DNA of 22,606 bases from JBBRYW01 sp038237235 (lineage in GTDB: Bacteria; Actinomycetota; Thermoleophilia; Gaiellales; Gaiellaceae): the NCBI GenBank assembly GCA_038237235.1, contig JBBRYW010000040.1, positions 1 through 22,606 on the forward strand, written 5' to 3'. The first letter of the stretch is position 1; each line of letters opens with the position of its first letter. This document shows positions 7,158-13,821 of the stretch, piece after piece. Made by a program: the position numbers and the translations under genes. The notes under the pieces are model-generated. The model made no database searches. It was given only the letters and a program-made list of their open reading frames with translations, and had not been told where the DNA came from.

Positions 7158-7694
7158 ATGCACATGCGGAGACTCTTGCTGTTGTTGGGCGCTGCGGCCC
7201 TGCTTGCCATACCCACCGTTGCTTCGGCGCACTGGCTTGCCGGCTCGGCCAGCGACGGCACGCTCGTGATCCGGAACGGCTTCGGCAGCGTCGTGATCGG
7301 CGGGAAGGACGCCAACGGCAATCCGATCGGAGCGGAGGGGGCCCTGATCGGCTCGATCGAGAAGGGTCGCGTTGCTCTGACGGATCCGGGCGAGGGCGAC
7401 ATAGGCGACCTCAAAGTCGCGGGATGTACGAGGAAGGAAGTGAGCGATGTCGGCAACAGCGTCACGTGCTGGGGGTCGAAGCTCCGCTACCGGGTCGTCG
7501 GCGGCCGGTTCAGGCTGAAGATCTCGGGCGACAACATCGCCATGAGCGTGGTCGGCCGCGGCTTCGTGACGATGAACGGTGCGGTTCTCGATACGGGCGG
7601 GAACCTGGTCTACGACGACGGACAGTTCAAGCTGAACGACGACGAGTGGAAGTCGCTGCCCGACAAGTCGAAGACGATCCCGCTCGAAGGCTGA
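7158..7694 (+). CDS. Secreted protein of unknown function, first gene of a two-component operon
   Basis: 178 residues from ATG 7158; a second ATG at 7164 is an equal alternative. Residues 1-24 are a signal peptide (MHMRR, a Leu/Ala core, then VASA-HW as a likely cleavage site). The mature part is beta-rich: DGTLVIRNGFGSVVIGG, GRVALTDPGEGDIGDLKV, YRVVGGRFRLKISGD and a Gly-rich end. Two cysteines (in AGCTRK and VTCWGS) could form a disulphide. I recognise no named domain. It is 25 nt upstream of a response regulator and kinase and probably shares their transcript, so it may be a periplasmic or surface partner of that sensor or a regulated output. The role is inferred from context only. Confidence 0.72.
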   Translation: MHMRRLLLLLGAAALLAIPTVASAHWLAGSASDGTLVIRNGFGSVVIGGKDANGNPIGAEGALIGSIEKGRVALTDPGEGDIGDLKVAGCTRKEVSDVGNSVTCWGSKLRYRVVGGRFRLKISGDNIAMSVVGRGFVTMNGAVLDTGGNLVYDDGQFKLNDDEWKSLPDKSKTIPLEG

Positions 7695-7719
7695 CGGGCG
7701 CCTGTGGCACGCTAGAGCG

Positions 7720-8427
7720 ATGCCGCCCGGGACACAGCAGAAGATTCTCATCGTCGAGGACGAGGCGTCGATCGCCTCGTTCGTCTCGCTGTACTTGCAG
7801 AACGCGGGCTACGACGTTCAGACGGCCGCGACCGGCTCGGAGGCGCTGACGGCGATCTCGGGCAACGGCCCGGCTCTCGTCGTGCTCGACCTGATGCTGC
7901 CGGACATGGACGGGATCGAGGTCTGCCGTCGGATGCGCCGCACGCTCGACGTGCCGATCCTGATGCTGACCGCACGCGACGAGGACGTCGACAAGATCAT
8001 CGGACTCGAGGTCGGCGCCGACGACTACATGACGAAACCGTTCAACCCCCGCGAGCTCGTCGCGCGCGTCAAGTCGATCCTGCGCCGCTCGCAGCAGGAG
8101 CGGCCCCGCGCGGACACCGCCCAGCTCCGCCACAACGATCTCGTGATCGACGCGGGCCGGCGCGAGGTGAAAGTGCGCGAGGAGGAGATCCAGCTCGCCC
8201 CCAAGGAGTTCGAGCTCCTGTGGGAGCTGCTCGATCACCGCGGAGTCGTCCTCACGCGCGATCAGCTGCTCGAGCGCGTGTGGGGGTACACCTTCGCGGG
8301 CGACACGCGCACGGTGGACGTGCACGTGAGGCAGATCCGGCGCAAGCTCGGCGAGGCCTCTCCGATCATCACGGTCTGGGGCGTCGGCTACAAGGTGTCG
8401 CCCGAGAAAACTGCGGTGAGCGCCTAG
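7720..8427 (+). CDS. OmpR/PhoB-family response regulator
   Basis: 235 residues, two domains. The receiver (about 8-124) has all key residues: acidic pair Glu13-Asp14 (VEDE), phospho-acceptor Asp57 (VVLDLMLPDMDG), Thr84 (LMLTARDE) and Lys106 (TKPF). The winged-helix DNA-binding domain (about 137-227) has the usual PKEFELLWELL, LTRDQLLERVWGY and RTVDVHVRQIRRKL segments and ends GVGYKV. It receives a phosphate from the kinase encoded 12 nt downstream and binds DNA as a dimer on direct repeats. The start chosen is the ATG at 7720. A TAGAGC sequence precedes it by one base, so an internal promoter is possible but not convincing. Confidence 0.95.
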   Translation: MPPGTQQKILIVEDEASIASFVSLYLQNAGYDVQTAATGSEALTAISGNGPALVVLDLMLPDMDGIEVCRRMRRTLDVPILMLTARDEDVDKIIGLEVGADDYMTKPFNPRELVARVKSILRRSQQERPRADTAQLRHNDLVIDAGRREVKVREEEIQLAPKEFELLWELLDHRGVVLTRDQLLERVWGYTFAGDTRTVDVHVRQIRRKLGEASPIITVWGVGYKVSPEKTAVSA

Positions 8428-8439
8428 GACGCGGCGGAG

Positions 8440-9834
8440 ATGCTCCAGTCGCTCCGCTTTCGCCTGCCCGCCCTGTTCCTCGCCGGCATCGCGCTTGCCG
8501 GGCTCGTCGCGACGGTCATCGCCGTCCGCCTGTTTCAGGACTACACGCGCCAGAGGTCGCTCACCGACCTCCGGCGCGAGGCGCGCGGCATCACCGAGCT
8601 GTATACGGCCGCAGCAGCGACTCTGAAGGCGAAGCAGCCGTCCATATCCTTCGCGCGGCACACGTTCGAGCGAGCGACCGGCGATCGCGTCTACTACGTC
8701 GGCCTGAGCGTCTTCCCGGGGCGGAACACCGCTCCACCGCTCGCCCGCCGGTACCTCGGGCGCGAGAAGTATCGGGCATTGCAGGCGGGCAAGACCGTCA
8801 CCTTCGAGCTCGTCCCGCCGAAGCTCGAGCGAACCTATCTGGCGGTTGCGAGCCCCGTCCGACTGCCCGGAGGGGACAAGGTCTTCGGCGGGCTCGTGGT
8901 CGCCACTCCCAAGGCGGACCTCAGCAAGCAGCTCAATACGCTGCTCGAGCGGCTCGCGCTCGCGTTCCTCGCGGGCATCGCCATCGCAATGGGCCTGGCC
9001 TGGTACTTCTCCAGGCGCCTGACGAACCCGCTCGTCGCGCTCTCGAAGGCGGCCGACGAGGTTGCACGACGCCGCTACGACGTCGACCTGCCGGCCGGCG
9101 GAAGCGGCGAGGTGGGGCACCTCGCCGGCCGTTTCCGCGACATGGCGGCCCAGCTCCGCGAGGCGAGCGAGCTGGAGCGAAACTTCCTGATGACGGTGTC
9201 GCACGAGCTGAAGACGCCGCTGACGGCGATCCGCGGGCACGTAGCGGCGCTACTCGAGGGAATCGCGGAGGATCCGTCAGTGCGCGCCATCTCGCTCGAG
9301 GCGATCGCCGGGGAGACGGTGCGACTCGAGCGCCTTGTCGGAGACATTCTCGACCTCGCCAAGCTCGAGGCCAACCGCTTCACGGTGCGGCGTGAGGAGA
9401 TCGATATGGAGCGGCTCGTCGACCGGGCCTACTCGGCGTTCGATCAGGAGGCCCGCCGGCGCGAGATCGACTACGACCGCCGGGTCGGGGCGGGGGCGAC
9501 GATCGTCTCGGACGGCGACCGCGTGCTCCAGATCATCACGAACCTGCTCTCAAACGCGTTCCGCTGGACTCCCGACGGAGGCCGCATCGAGCTCGCGCTC
9601 GGCGCCGAGAACGGCTCTGTCTCGGTCGCGGTTGCGGACACGGGGCCAGGCATCAACGCGGCCGAGCGGGAGCGCATCTTCCGCCCGTTCTGGACCGGGG
9701 ACGGGCGGGGCACGGGGCTCGGCCTCGCCATTGCACGCGAGCTCGCGCTCGCGCTGGGCGGCCGGATCGAGCTGGACTCGACTCCCGGCAAGGGCAGCCG
9801 GTTCGAGCTGCTGCTACCGCACCAGCCGGGCTAG
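8440..9834 (+). CDS. Sensor histidine kinase (membrane, HAMP, HisKA, HATPase)
   Basis: 464 residues. TM1 is about 9-33. An extracytoplasmic sensor domain of roughly 140 residues (34-170) contains no recognisable ligand motif. TM2 is about 171-190, followed by a HAMP domain (about 190-243: RRLTNPLVALSKAADEVARR). HisKA carries the phospho-acceptor His255 in TVSHELKTPLTAIRGH. The ATPase domain shows the N box (ITNLLSNAFRWTP, 366-378), G1 (DTGPGI, 400-405), the F region (IFRPFW) and G2 (GTGLGLAIA, 424-432). It is therefore a complete BaeS/EnvZ-like kinase and pairs with the regulator just upstream. GCGGAG before the ATG serves as a ribosome binding site. Signal sensed unknown; the secreted protein upstream is a candidate partner. 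Confidence 0.95.
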   Translation: MLQSLRFRLPALFLAGIALAGLVATVIAVRLFQDYTRQRSLTDLRREARGITELYTAAAATLKAKQPSISFARHTFERATGDRVYYVGLSVFPGRNTAPPLARRYLGREKYRALQAGKTVTFELVPPKLERTYLAVASPVRLPGGDKVFGGLVVATPKADLSKQLNTLLERLALAFLAGIAIAMGLAWYFSRRLTNPLVALSKAADEVARRRYDVDLPAGGSGEVGHLAGRFRDMAAQLREASELERNFLMTVSHELKTPLTAIRGHVAALLEGIAEDPSVRAISLEAIAGETVRLERLVGDILDLAKLEANRFTVRREEIDMERLVDRAYSAFDQEARRREIDYDRRVGAGATIVSDGDRVLQIITNLLSNAFRWTPDGGRIELALGAENGSVSVAVADTGPGINAAERERIFRPFWTGDGRGTGLGLAIARELALALGGRIELDSTPGKGSRFELLLPHQPG

Positions 9835-9851
9835 AGCTCGTAAGAAGCTCA

Positions 9852-9878
9852 TTGGCGTTCATCGCGCCCGCGTAGCAT
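9852..9878 (+). promoter_or_regulatory. Candidate promoter of the UbiA-family gene
   Basis: TTGGCG (9852-9857) and TAGCAT (9873-9878) with a short 15-nt spacer. The -10 ends 7 nt before the GTG start at 9886, again consistent with leaderless transcription. Confidence 0.42.
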
Positions 9879-9885
9879 CCGCGGG

Positions 9886-10791
9886 GTGTCCGTTCCCGAG
9901 CCCGCCCGGCTGATCGAGCTCCCCCACCGTCGCGGTCGGACCGAGGCAATCGTCACGTCCCTGCGACCGAGGCAGTGGTCGAAGAATCTTCTTCTGCTCG
10001 CGGGGATCGTGTTCGCTGCGAAGCTCGGCGACACTTCGCGGTGGCCCGAGGCGGCGGCCGCGCTTCTCGCCTACTGCGCCGCCTCGAGCGCGGGCTATCT
10101 CGTAAACGACGTCCGCGACCGAGCGCACGACCGGTTGCATCCCCTAAAGCGGAGCCGGCCGATCGCGCGCGGAGAGCTCTCTACCGCGGTGGCGCTCGCG
10201 CTCGCCGGCGGGCTCGCGGCCGCGGCGCTCCTCCTCGTCGCGCCACTCGGCCCGCCGGCGCTGCTCTTCCTGGGGGCATTCATCGCCCTACAGGCGGCCT
10301 ACAGCCTCGCGCTCAAGCGGGTTGTTCTCGTGGACGTGATGGCGATCGGGGCTCTCTTCGTCATCCGGGCGGCCGCGGGAGCGGATGCGGTCGAGGTCCG
10401 CATCTCGCCCTGGCTTCTGCTCTGCACCGCGCTTCTCGCCCTCTTCCTGGCCCTCGCGAAGCGGCGTGGCGAGCTCGTGCTTGTCGGCGCCCAGGCAACT
10501 CCGGGTCGTCCGGTGCTCCAGGGTTACTCGCTCGCACTCGTCGACCAGCTCCTCTCGGTGGTGGCGTCCTCGACCCTGATCGCGTATTCGCTCTACACGT
10601 TCACAGCCCACTCGAAGGCGCTGATGATCACGATCCCCTTCGTGCTGTTCGGCGTGTTTCGCTACCTGCTCCTGATCCACCGCGACGACCTCGGGGAGGA
10701 GCCGGAGCAGGTGCTCGTGTCTGACCGGCCGATTCTGCTGACGGTCTCGGCGTGGGCCGTGACGGCTGCGCTCGTTCTCGCGCTGCGCTAG
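9886..10791 (+). CDS. UbiA-family prenyltransferase, decaprenyl-phosphate phosphoribosyltransferase-like
   Basis: 301 residues from GTG, an integral membrane protein with about nine hydrophobic segments. The N-terminal LRPRQWSKNLLLLAGIVFA (26-44) and the first Asp motif NDVRDRAHDRLHPLKRSRPI (74-93: Asn74, Asp75, Asp78, Asp82) are typical of the DPPR-synthase branch, as is YSLALKRVVLVDVMAIGALF (139-158, Asp150), the second motif. In mycobacteria this enzyme transfers phosphoribose from PRPP to decaprenyl phosphate, the first committed step to the arabinose donor of the cell wall. Family members also occur outside arabinogalactan-making bacteria, so the lipid and sugar here are not certain. It is convergent with the next gene and shares the CTAG stop. 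Confidence 0.83.
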   Translation: MSVPEPARLIELPHRRGRTEAIVTSLRPRQWSKNLLLLAGIVFAAKLGDTSRWPEAAAALLAYCAASSAGYLVNDVRDRAHDRLHPLKRSRPIARGELSTAVALALAGGLAAAALLLVAPLGPPALLFLGAFIALQAAYSLALKRVVLVDVMAIGALFVIRAAAGADAVEVRISPWLLLCTALLALFLALAKRRGELVLVGAQATPGRPVLQGYSLALVDQLLSVVASSTLIAYSLYTFTAHSKALMITIPFVLFGVFRYLLLIHRDDLGEEPEQVLVSDRPILLTVSAWAVTAALVLALR

Positions 10792-11210
10792 CTTTGCCCG
10801 AGCGCCGCCTCAAGCCTCGCGAGCCGCTCGTCGACTGCCTGCCAGCCCGAGGAGATCAGGTCGACGAGGAGATCGAGATCGTCGAGCCGTGCGCGCCGCT
10901 CGGCGACGATCTCGGTCTCGAGCCGCTCCGACCGCCGGATCAGCTGCCCGGCGAGGCCTCGTACCTCGGCAAGCTGGCGGGCCACGGGAAGCGCCTCGGC
11001 GCGCATGCCGTCGCGGAGCGCATGCTCCAGCCGCTCGGGCAGGATGCTCTGTAGCTCGTCAGCAGTCTGTGCGAGCCCCTCGAGCTGAGCGCGGGCCCGC
11101 TCGAGTATTGCCTCGGTGGCCGTCCATTCGAGGCGAACCTCGCTTGCGGTTCCGTTTCTGGCCTCGGCGACCGAGTGCTCGTCCACGGCGTCAAAAGCTA
11201 GCGTTGGCAT
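10788..11210 (-). CDS. Coiled-coil hypothetical protein convergent with the UbiA gene
   Basis: The 140-residue product starts at ATG 11210. Apart from a short, possibly beta N-terminus (MPTLAFDAVDEHSVAEARNG), it is almost entirely helical with Leu/Glu/Arg heptad character: ATEAILERARAQLEGLAQTADELQ and VRGLAGQLIRRSERLETEI regions suggest a coiled coil of about 100 residues. No signal peptide, membrane segment or named domain is seen. The start codon is 3 bp away from the divergent queA start, so both genes must have promoters inside the other's 5' region, and leaderless translation is likely. The stop overlaps the convergent stop by 4 bp. Start sites further upstream would run into queA. Function unknown; a possible structural or adaptor role is inference. 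Confidence 0.7.
   Translation of the reverse strand: MPTLAFDAVDEHSVAEARNGTASEVRLEWTATEAILERARAQLEGLAQTADELQSILPERLEHALRDGMRAEALPVARQLAEVRGLAGQLIRRSERLETEIVAERRARLDDLDLLVDLISSGWQAVDERLARLEAALGQS
11199..11204 (+). promoter_or_regulatory. -10 box TAGCGT for queA
   Basis: TAGCGT ends 9 nt before the ATG at 11214. The same hexamer is found before the orphan regulator at 18748. No Shine-Dalgarno is seen. The box lies inside the first codons of the divergent gene. Confidence 0.42.
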
Positions 11211-11213
11211 CGG

Positions 11214-12158
11214 ATGAGGTCGTCGATGCTCGAGTACGAGCTTCCGCCTGAGCTGATCGCGCAGCAACCAATTACCCCGCGCGACGCCTCACGGTTGCTC
11301 GTCTACGAGCGAGGGAGCGGGATGCTGCGGCACCGCAGGTTCTCGGACCTCGACGATGAGCTAAGGGCCGGCGGGCTCGTCGTCGTGAACGACACGCGCG
11401 TAGTTCCCGCGCGGCTCCGCGTGACCCGGGAAAGCGGTGGAGCGGCCGAGATTCTCCTGCTGGAGCGGCTGGACGACCGCGGCCTCTGGGAGGGTCTTGC
11501 GCGGCCGTCGCGCCGTCTCCAGGCCGGCGAGAGGCTGGGCGCGGTAGAGCTCGTCGAGCCGCTCGGCGAGGGCCGCTGGCGTCTCCGGCTGACAGGCGAG
11601 CCCGACGGCGAGACGCCGCTCCCGCCGTACATCACCGAGCCCATCGCCGACCCGGAGCGCTACCAGACCGTTTACTCTCGCGAGGCTGGCTCGGCGGCCG
11701 CCCCGACTGCCGGCCTGCACTTCACGCCCGCGTTGCTCTCGCGCCTCGAAGTGGAGAGCGTAACGCTGCACGTCGGCCTCGACACGTTCCGGCCCCTCAC
11801 GGTCGAGGCGCTCGACGAGCATGCCATGCACGGCGAGCTTTACGAAGTACGAGCCGAGGCCTGGGAGCGGATCGGGGCCGCCGAGCGCACCGTCGCAGTG
11901 GGCACGACGACGGTGCGCGTGCTCGAGTCGCTGGCGCGCGGGGCGCCGCTCGCGGGTCGCACCGACCTTTTCATCACCCCCGGCTTCGAGTTTCGCTGCG
12001 TCGACTCGCTCGTGACGAACTTTCATCTGCCGCGCTCGACGCTGCTCGCGCTCGTGATGGCCTTCGCCGGCGTCGAGGAAACGCGTCGGCTCTACCGGGT
12101 CGCGATCGACGAGCGATATCGCTTCTACTCGTTCGGCGACGCGATGCTGATTCTGTGA
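11214..12158 (+). CDS. queA: S-adenosylmethionine:tRNA ribosyltransferase-isomerase
   Basis: 314 residues, slightly shorter than the E. coli enzyme (about 356). It transfers and isomerises the ribose of SAM onto preQ1 in tRNA position 34, giving epoxyqueuosine, the penultimate step of queuosine synthesis. Family landmarks include YELPPELIAQQP near the start, VVNDTRVVPARL (about 58-69), the AGSAAAPTAGLHFT segment near residue 160 (the family's Y-x-x-x-x-G-S-A-A-P-T-A-G-L-H-F-T region), HVGLDTFRPL, and the C-terminal TNFHLPRSTLLALVMAFAG. The ATG at 11214 is used; an ATG at 11226 is possible and would begin MLEYELPP. It leads the queA-tgt-yajC-secDF order known from many bacteria. Confidence 0.95.
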   Translation: MRSSMLEYELPPELIAQQPITPRDASRLLVYERGSGMLRHRRFSDLDDELRAGGLVVVNDTRVVPARLRVTRESGGAAEILLLERLDDRGLWEGLARPSRRLQAGERLGAVELVEPLGEGRWRLRLTGEPDGETPLPPYITEPIADPERYQTVYSREAGSAAAPTAGLHFTPALLSRLEVESVTLHVGLDTFRPLTVEALDEHAMHGELYEVRAEAWERIGAAERTVAVGTTTVRVLESLARGAPLAGRTDLFITPGFEFRCVDSLVTNFHLPRSTLLALVMAFAGVEETRRLYRVAIDERYRFYSFGDAMLIL

Positions 12159-12159
12159 C

Positions 12160-12296
12160 TGTGGACGACATCGTCACACCTCCGGCACATCCTTGGCACA
12201 CCTCGACCCGACGCCGCGAGCCAGGTCCGGGGACAGTCCCCGGACCTGGCTTGTAACGACACCCGTGTGGACAGATCGTCACACCGTTGGCACACC
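12160..12296 (+). repeat. Imperfect direct repeats flanking a palindrome between queA and tgt
   Basis: TGTGGACGACATCGTCACACC at 12160 onward, ending in TTGGCACACC at 12202, resembles TGTGGACAGATCGTCACACC at 12266 onward, ending in TTGGCACACC at 12296. The first copy carries about 12 extra bases. The palindrome at 12219-12251 sits between them. The rest of the 180-bp gap shows no gene. Confidence 0.6.
12219..12251. repeat. Perfect 16-bp-arm palindrome, REP-like element
   Basis: The arms AGCCAGGTCCGGGGAC (12219-12234) and GTCCCCGGACCTGGCT (12236-12251) are perfect complements around a single central A. The GGGGAC-GTCCCC core is a sequence I associate with dispersed extragenic palindromes in high-GC genomes. 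It may be a REP/REPIN-type element; only one copy is present in this window. Confidence 0.7.
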
Positions 12297-12338
12297 CCCA
12301 CCCGCCGGCGTCTCTTCGCCTGCGCAGGGCGCTGCCCG

Positions 12339-13463
12339 ATGAGCGGAGCCTTCACCGTCACGGCCACCGACGGCGAGGCGCGCGCCGGCGTCATCCGCAC
12401 GGCGCACGGAGATGTCCGCACTCCGGCCTTCATGCCGGTCGGTACGAAGGGAACGGTCAAGAGCCTCGACCCGGCCGAGCTGGAGACACTCGGCGCGGAC
12501 ATCCTCCTCGGAAACACCTACCACCTCCACTTCCGCCCGGGCGACGAGCTGATCGCCGGGCTCGGTGGCCTCCATTCGTTCATGGGCTGGCGCCGCCCGA
12601 TCCTCACCGACTCCGGCGGCTTCCAGGTCTTCTCGCTCCGCGACACCCTGCTCGCCGTCGACGACGAGGGCGTCACCTTCCGCTCGGTCTACGACGGCAG
12701 CCCGGCGCGCTTCACGCCGGAGCTCGCGGCCGAGATTCAGGCGCGGCTCGGCTCCGACATCGCGATGTGCTTGGACATCTGCGCTCCCGCCGGCGTCGCC
12801 CGCGCCGAGCTCGAGGAGGCCGTCCGCCGCACAAGCCTCTGGGCGGCCCGCCAGAGCGCCGCGCCGCGCGCCGACGGCCAGCTCCTCTTCGGCATCACAC
12901 AGGGCGCATCCGACCGTGACCTGCGGAGCCGCTCGATCGACGAGATTGGATCACTGGGCTTCGACGGGTACGCGCTCGGCGGGCTCAGCGTCGGGGAGTC
13001 GCGCGAGCTGATGTTCGACACTGTCGCCTGGGCGGCGCCGCTCCTCGAGGCCGGCCGGCCGCGCTACTTCATGGGCCTGGGCGATCCGGAGGGAATCCTC
13101 GAGGTGATCGAGCGCGGCGTGGACATGTTCGACTGCGTGCTGCCGACACGAACCGCGCGTACCGGCTCGGCGCTCACCTGGGGGGGCCGGCTGAACCTCA
13201 GGAACGCCCGCTTCGCGAGGGACGCCGGCCCGCTCGACCAGGGCTGTGCCTGCCCCGCGTGCGCTCGCTTCAGCCGTGCGTACATCCGTCACCTCGTCAA
13301 TCAGGAGGAGCTGCTCGGGATCCGACTGCTGAGCCTGCATAATCTGTCGTTCTTACTCGAACTGACCGCCGGAGCCCGAGCGGCGATCGAGCGCGGCGAC
13401 CTTGCTCGCTACACGGCGCACGCGCTCGAGCGGCTCGCCCGCGTTCCGCAGGTGGTGCCGTGA
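12339..13463 (+). CDS. tgt: tRNA-guanine transglycosylase
   Basis: 374 residues, the usual bacterial length. It exchanges G34 of GUN-anticodon tRNAs for preQ1. The active-site Asp91 lies in DSGGFQVFS, the nucleophile Asp265 in RGVDMFDCVLPTR, and GGLSVGE is at 214-220. The zinc site is complete: Cys303, Cys305, Cys308 (CACPAC) and His334, with the same spacing as in known enzymes. The start ATG 12339 gives MSGAFTVTATDG; in-frame codons further upstream run through the repeat region and are rejected. No clear ribosome binding site precedes it. The TGA overlaps the yajC GTG by 4 bp, indicating coupling. Confidence 0.96.
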   Translation: MSGAFTVTATDGEARAGVIRTAHGDVRTPAFMPVGTKGTVKSLDPAELETLGADILLGNTYHLHFRPGDELIAGLGGLHSFMGWRRPILTDSGGFQVFSLRDTLLAVDDEGVTFRSVYDGSPARFTPELAAEIQARLGSDIAMCLDICAPAGVARAELEEAVRRTSLWAARQSAAPRADGQLLFGITQGASDRDLRSRSIDEIGSLGFDGYALGGLSVGESRELMFDTVAWAAPLLEAGRPRYFMGLGDPEGILEVIERGVDMFDCVLPTRTARTGSALTWGGRLNLRNARFARDAGPLDQGCACPACARFSRAYIRHLVNQEELLGIRLLSLHNLSFLLELTAGARAAIERGDLARYTAHALERLARVPQVVP

Positions 13464-13801
13464 ACATCTTCATCCTGATCATCGCAATGTTCTTCCTGAT
13501 GTGGCTTCTGCTGATCAGGCCTCAGCGGCGACGGCAAATGCAGCAGTCACGGATGCTGTCCGACCTCCAGCCGGGCACCGAGATCGTTACCGCCGGCGGT
13601 CTCTACGGCACGATCGAGTCGGTCGGCGACGACGAGCTGATGCTCGAGATCGCGCCAGGCACGACCGTGCGCATCGCGAGGCGGGCCGTCGCGGGCGTCT
13701 TTCCCGAGGACCCCGAAGAAGACTCCTCCGGCGTCGAGACCGACGTGTCGGGTGACGGCCCCGAGCCTGCGAGCGACTCTTCCGACAGCCTCCACCGCTA
13801 A
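13460..13801 (+). CDS. yajC: Preprotein translocase accessory subunit YajC
   Basis: 113 residues: one N-terminal membrane helix (about 2-19), the conserved IRPQRRRQMQQSRMLSDLQPG segment (split here as IRPQRRRQMQQ and SRMLSDLQPG), then EIVTAGGLYGTIESV and a small beta domain with VRIARRAVAGVF. An acidic, Ser-rich tail of about 30 residues is longer than in many homologues. YajC associates with SecDF at the membrane. The GTG start overlaps the tgt stop; secDF begins 20 nt downstream. Confidence 0.94.
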   Translation: MNIFILIIAMFFLMWLLLIRPQRRRQMQQSRMLSDLQPGTEIVTAGGLYGTIESVGDDELMLEIAPGTTVRIARRAVAGVFPEDPEEDSSGVETDVSGDGPEPASDSSDSLHR

Positions 13802-13821
13802 GCTCAGGGTCGGGAAAGCCC

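Noticed and set aside
7627..9240. Antisense open frame opposite the two-component genes
   Set aside because: It is Arg/Glu/Gly-rich and domain-free; the regulator and kinase frames on the other strand are certain.
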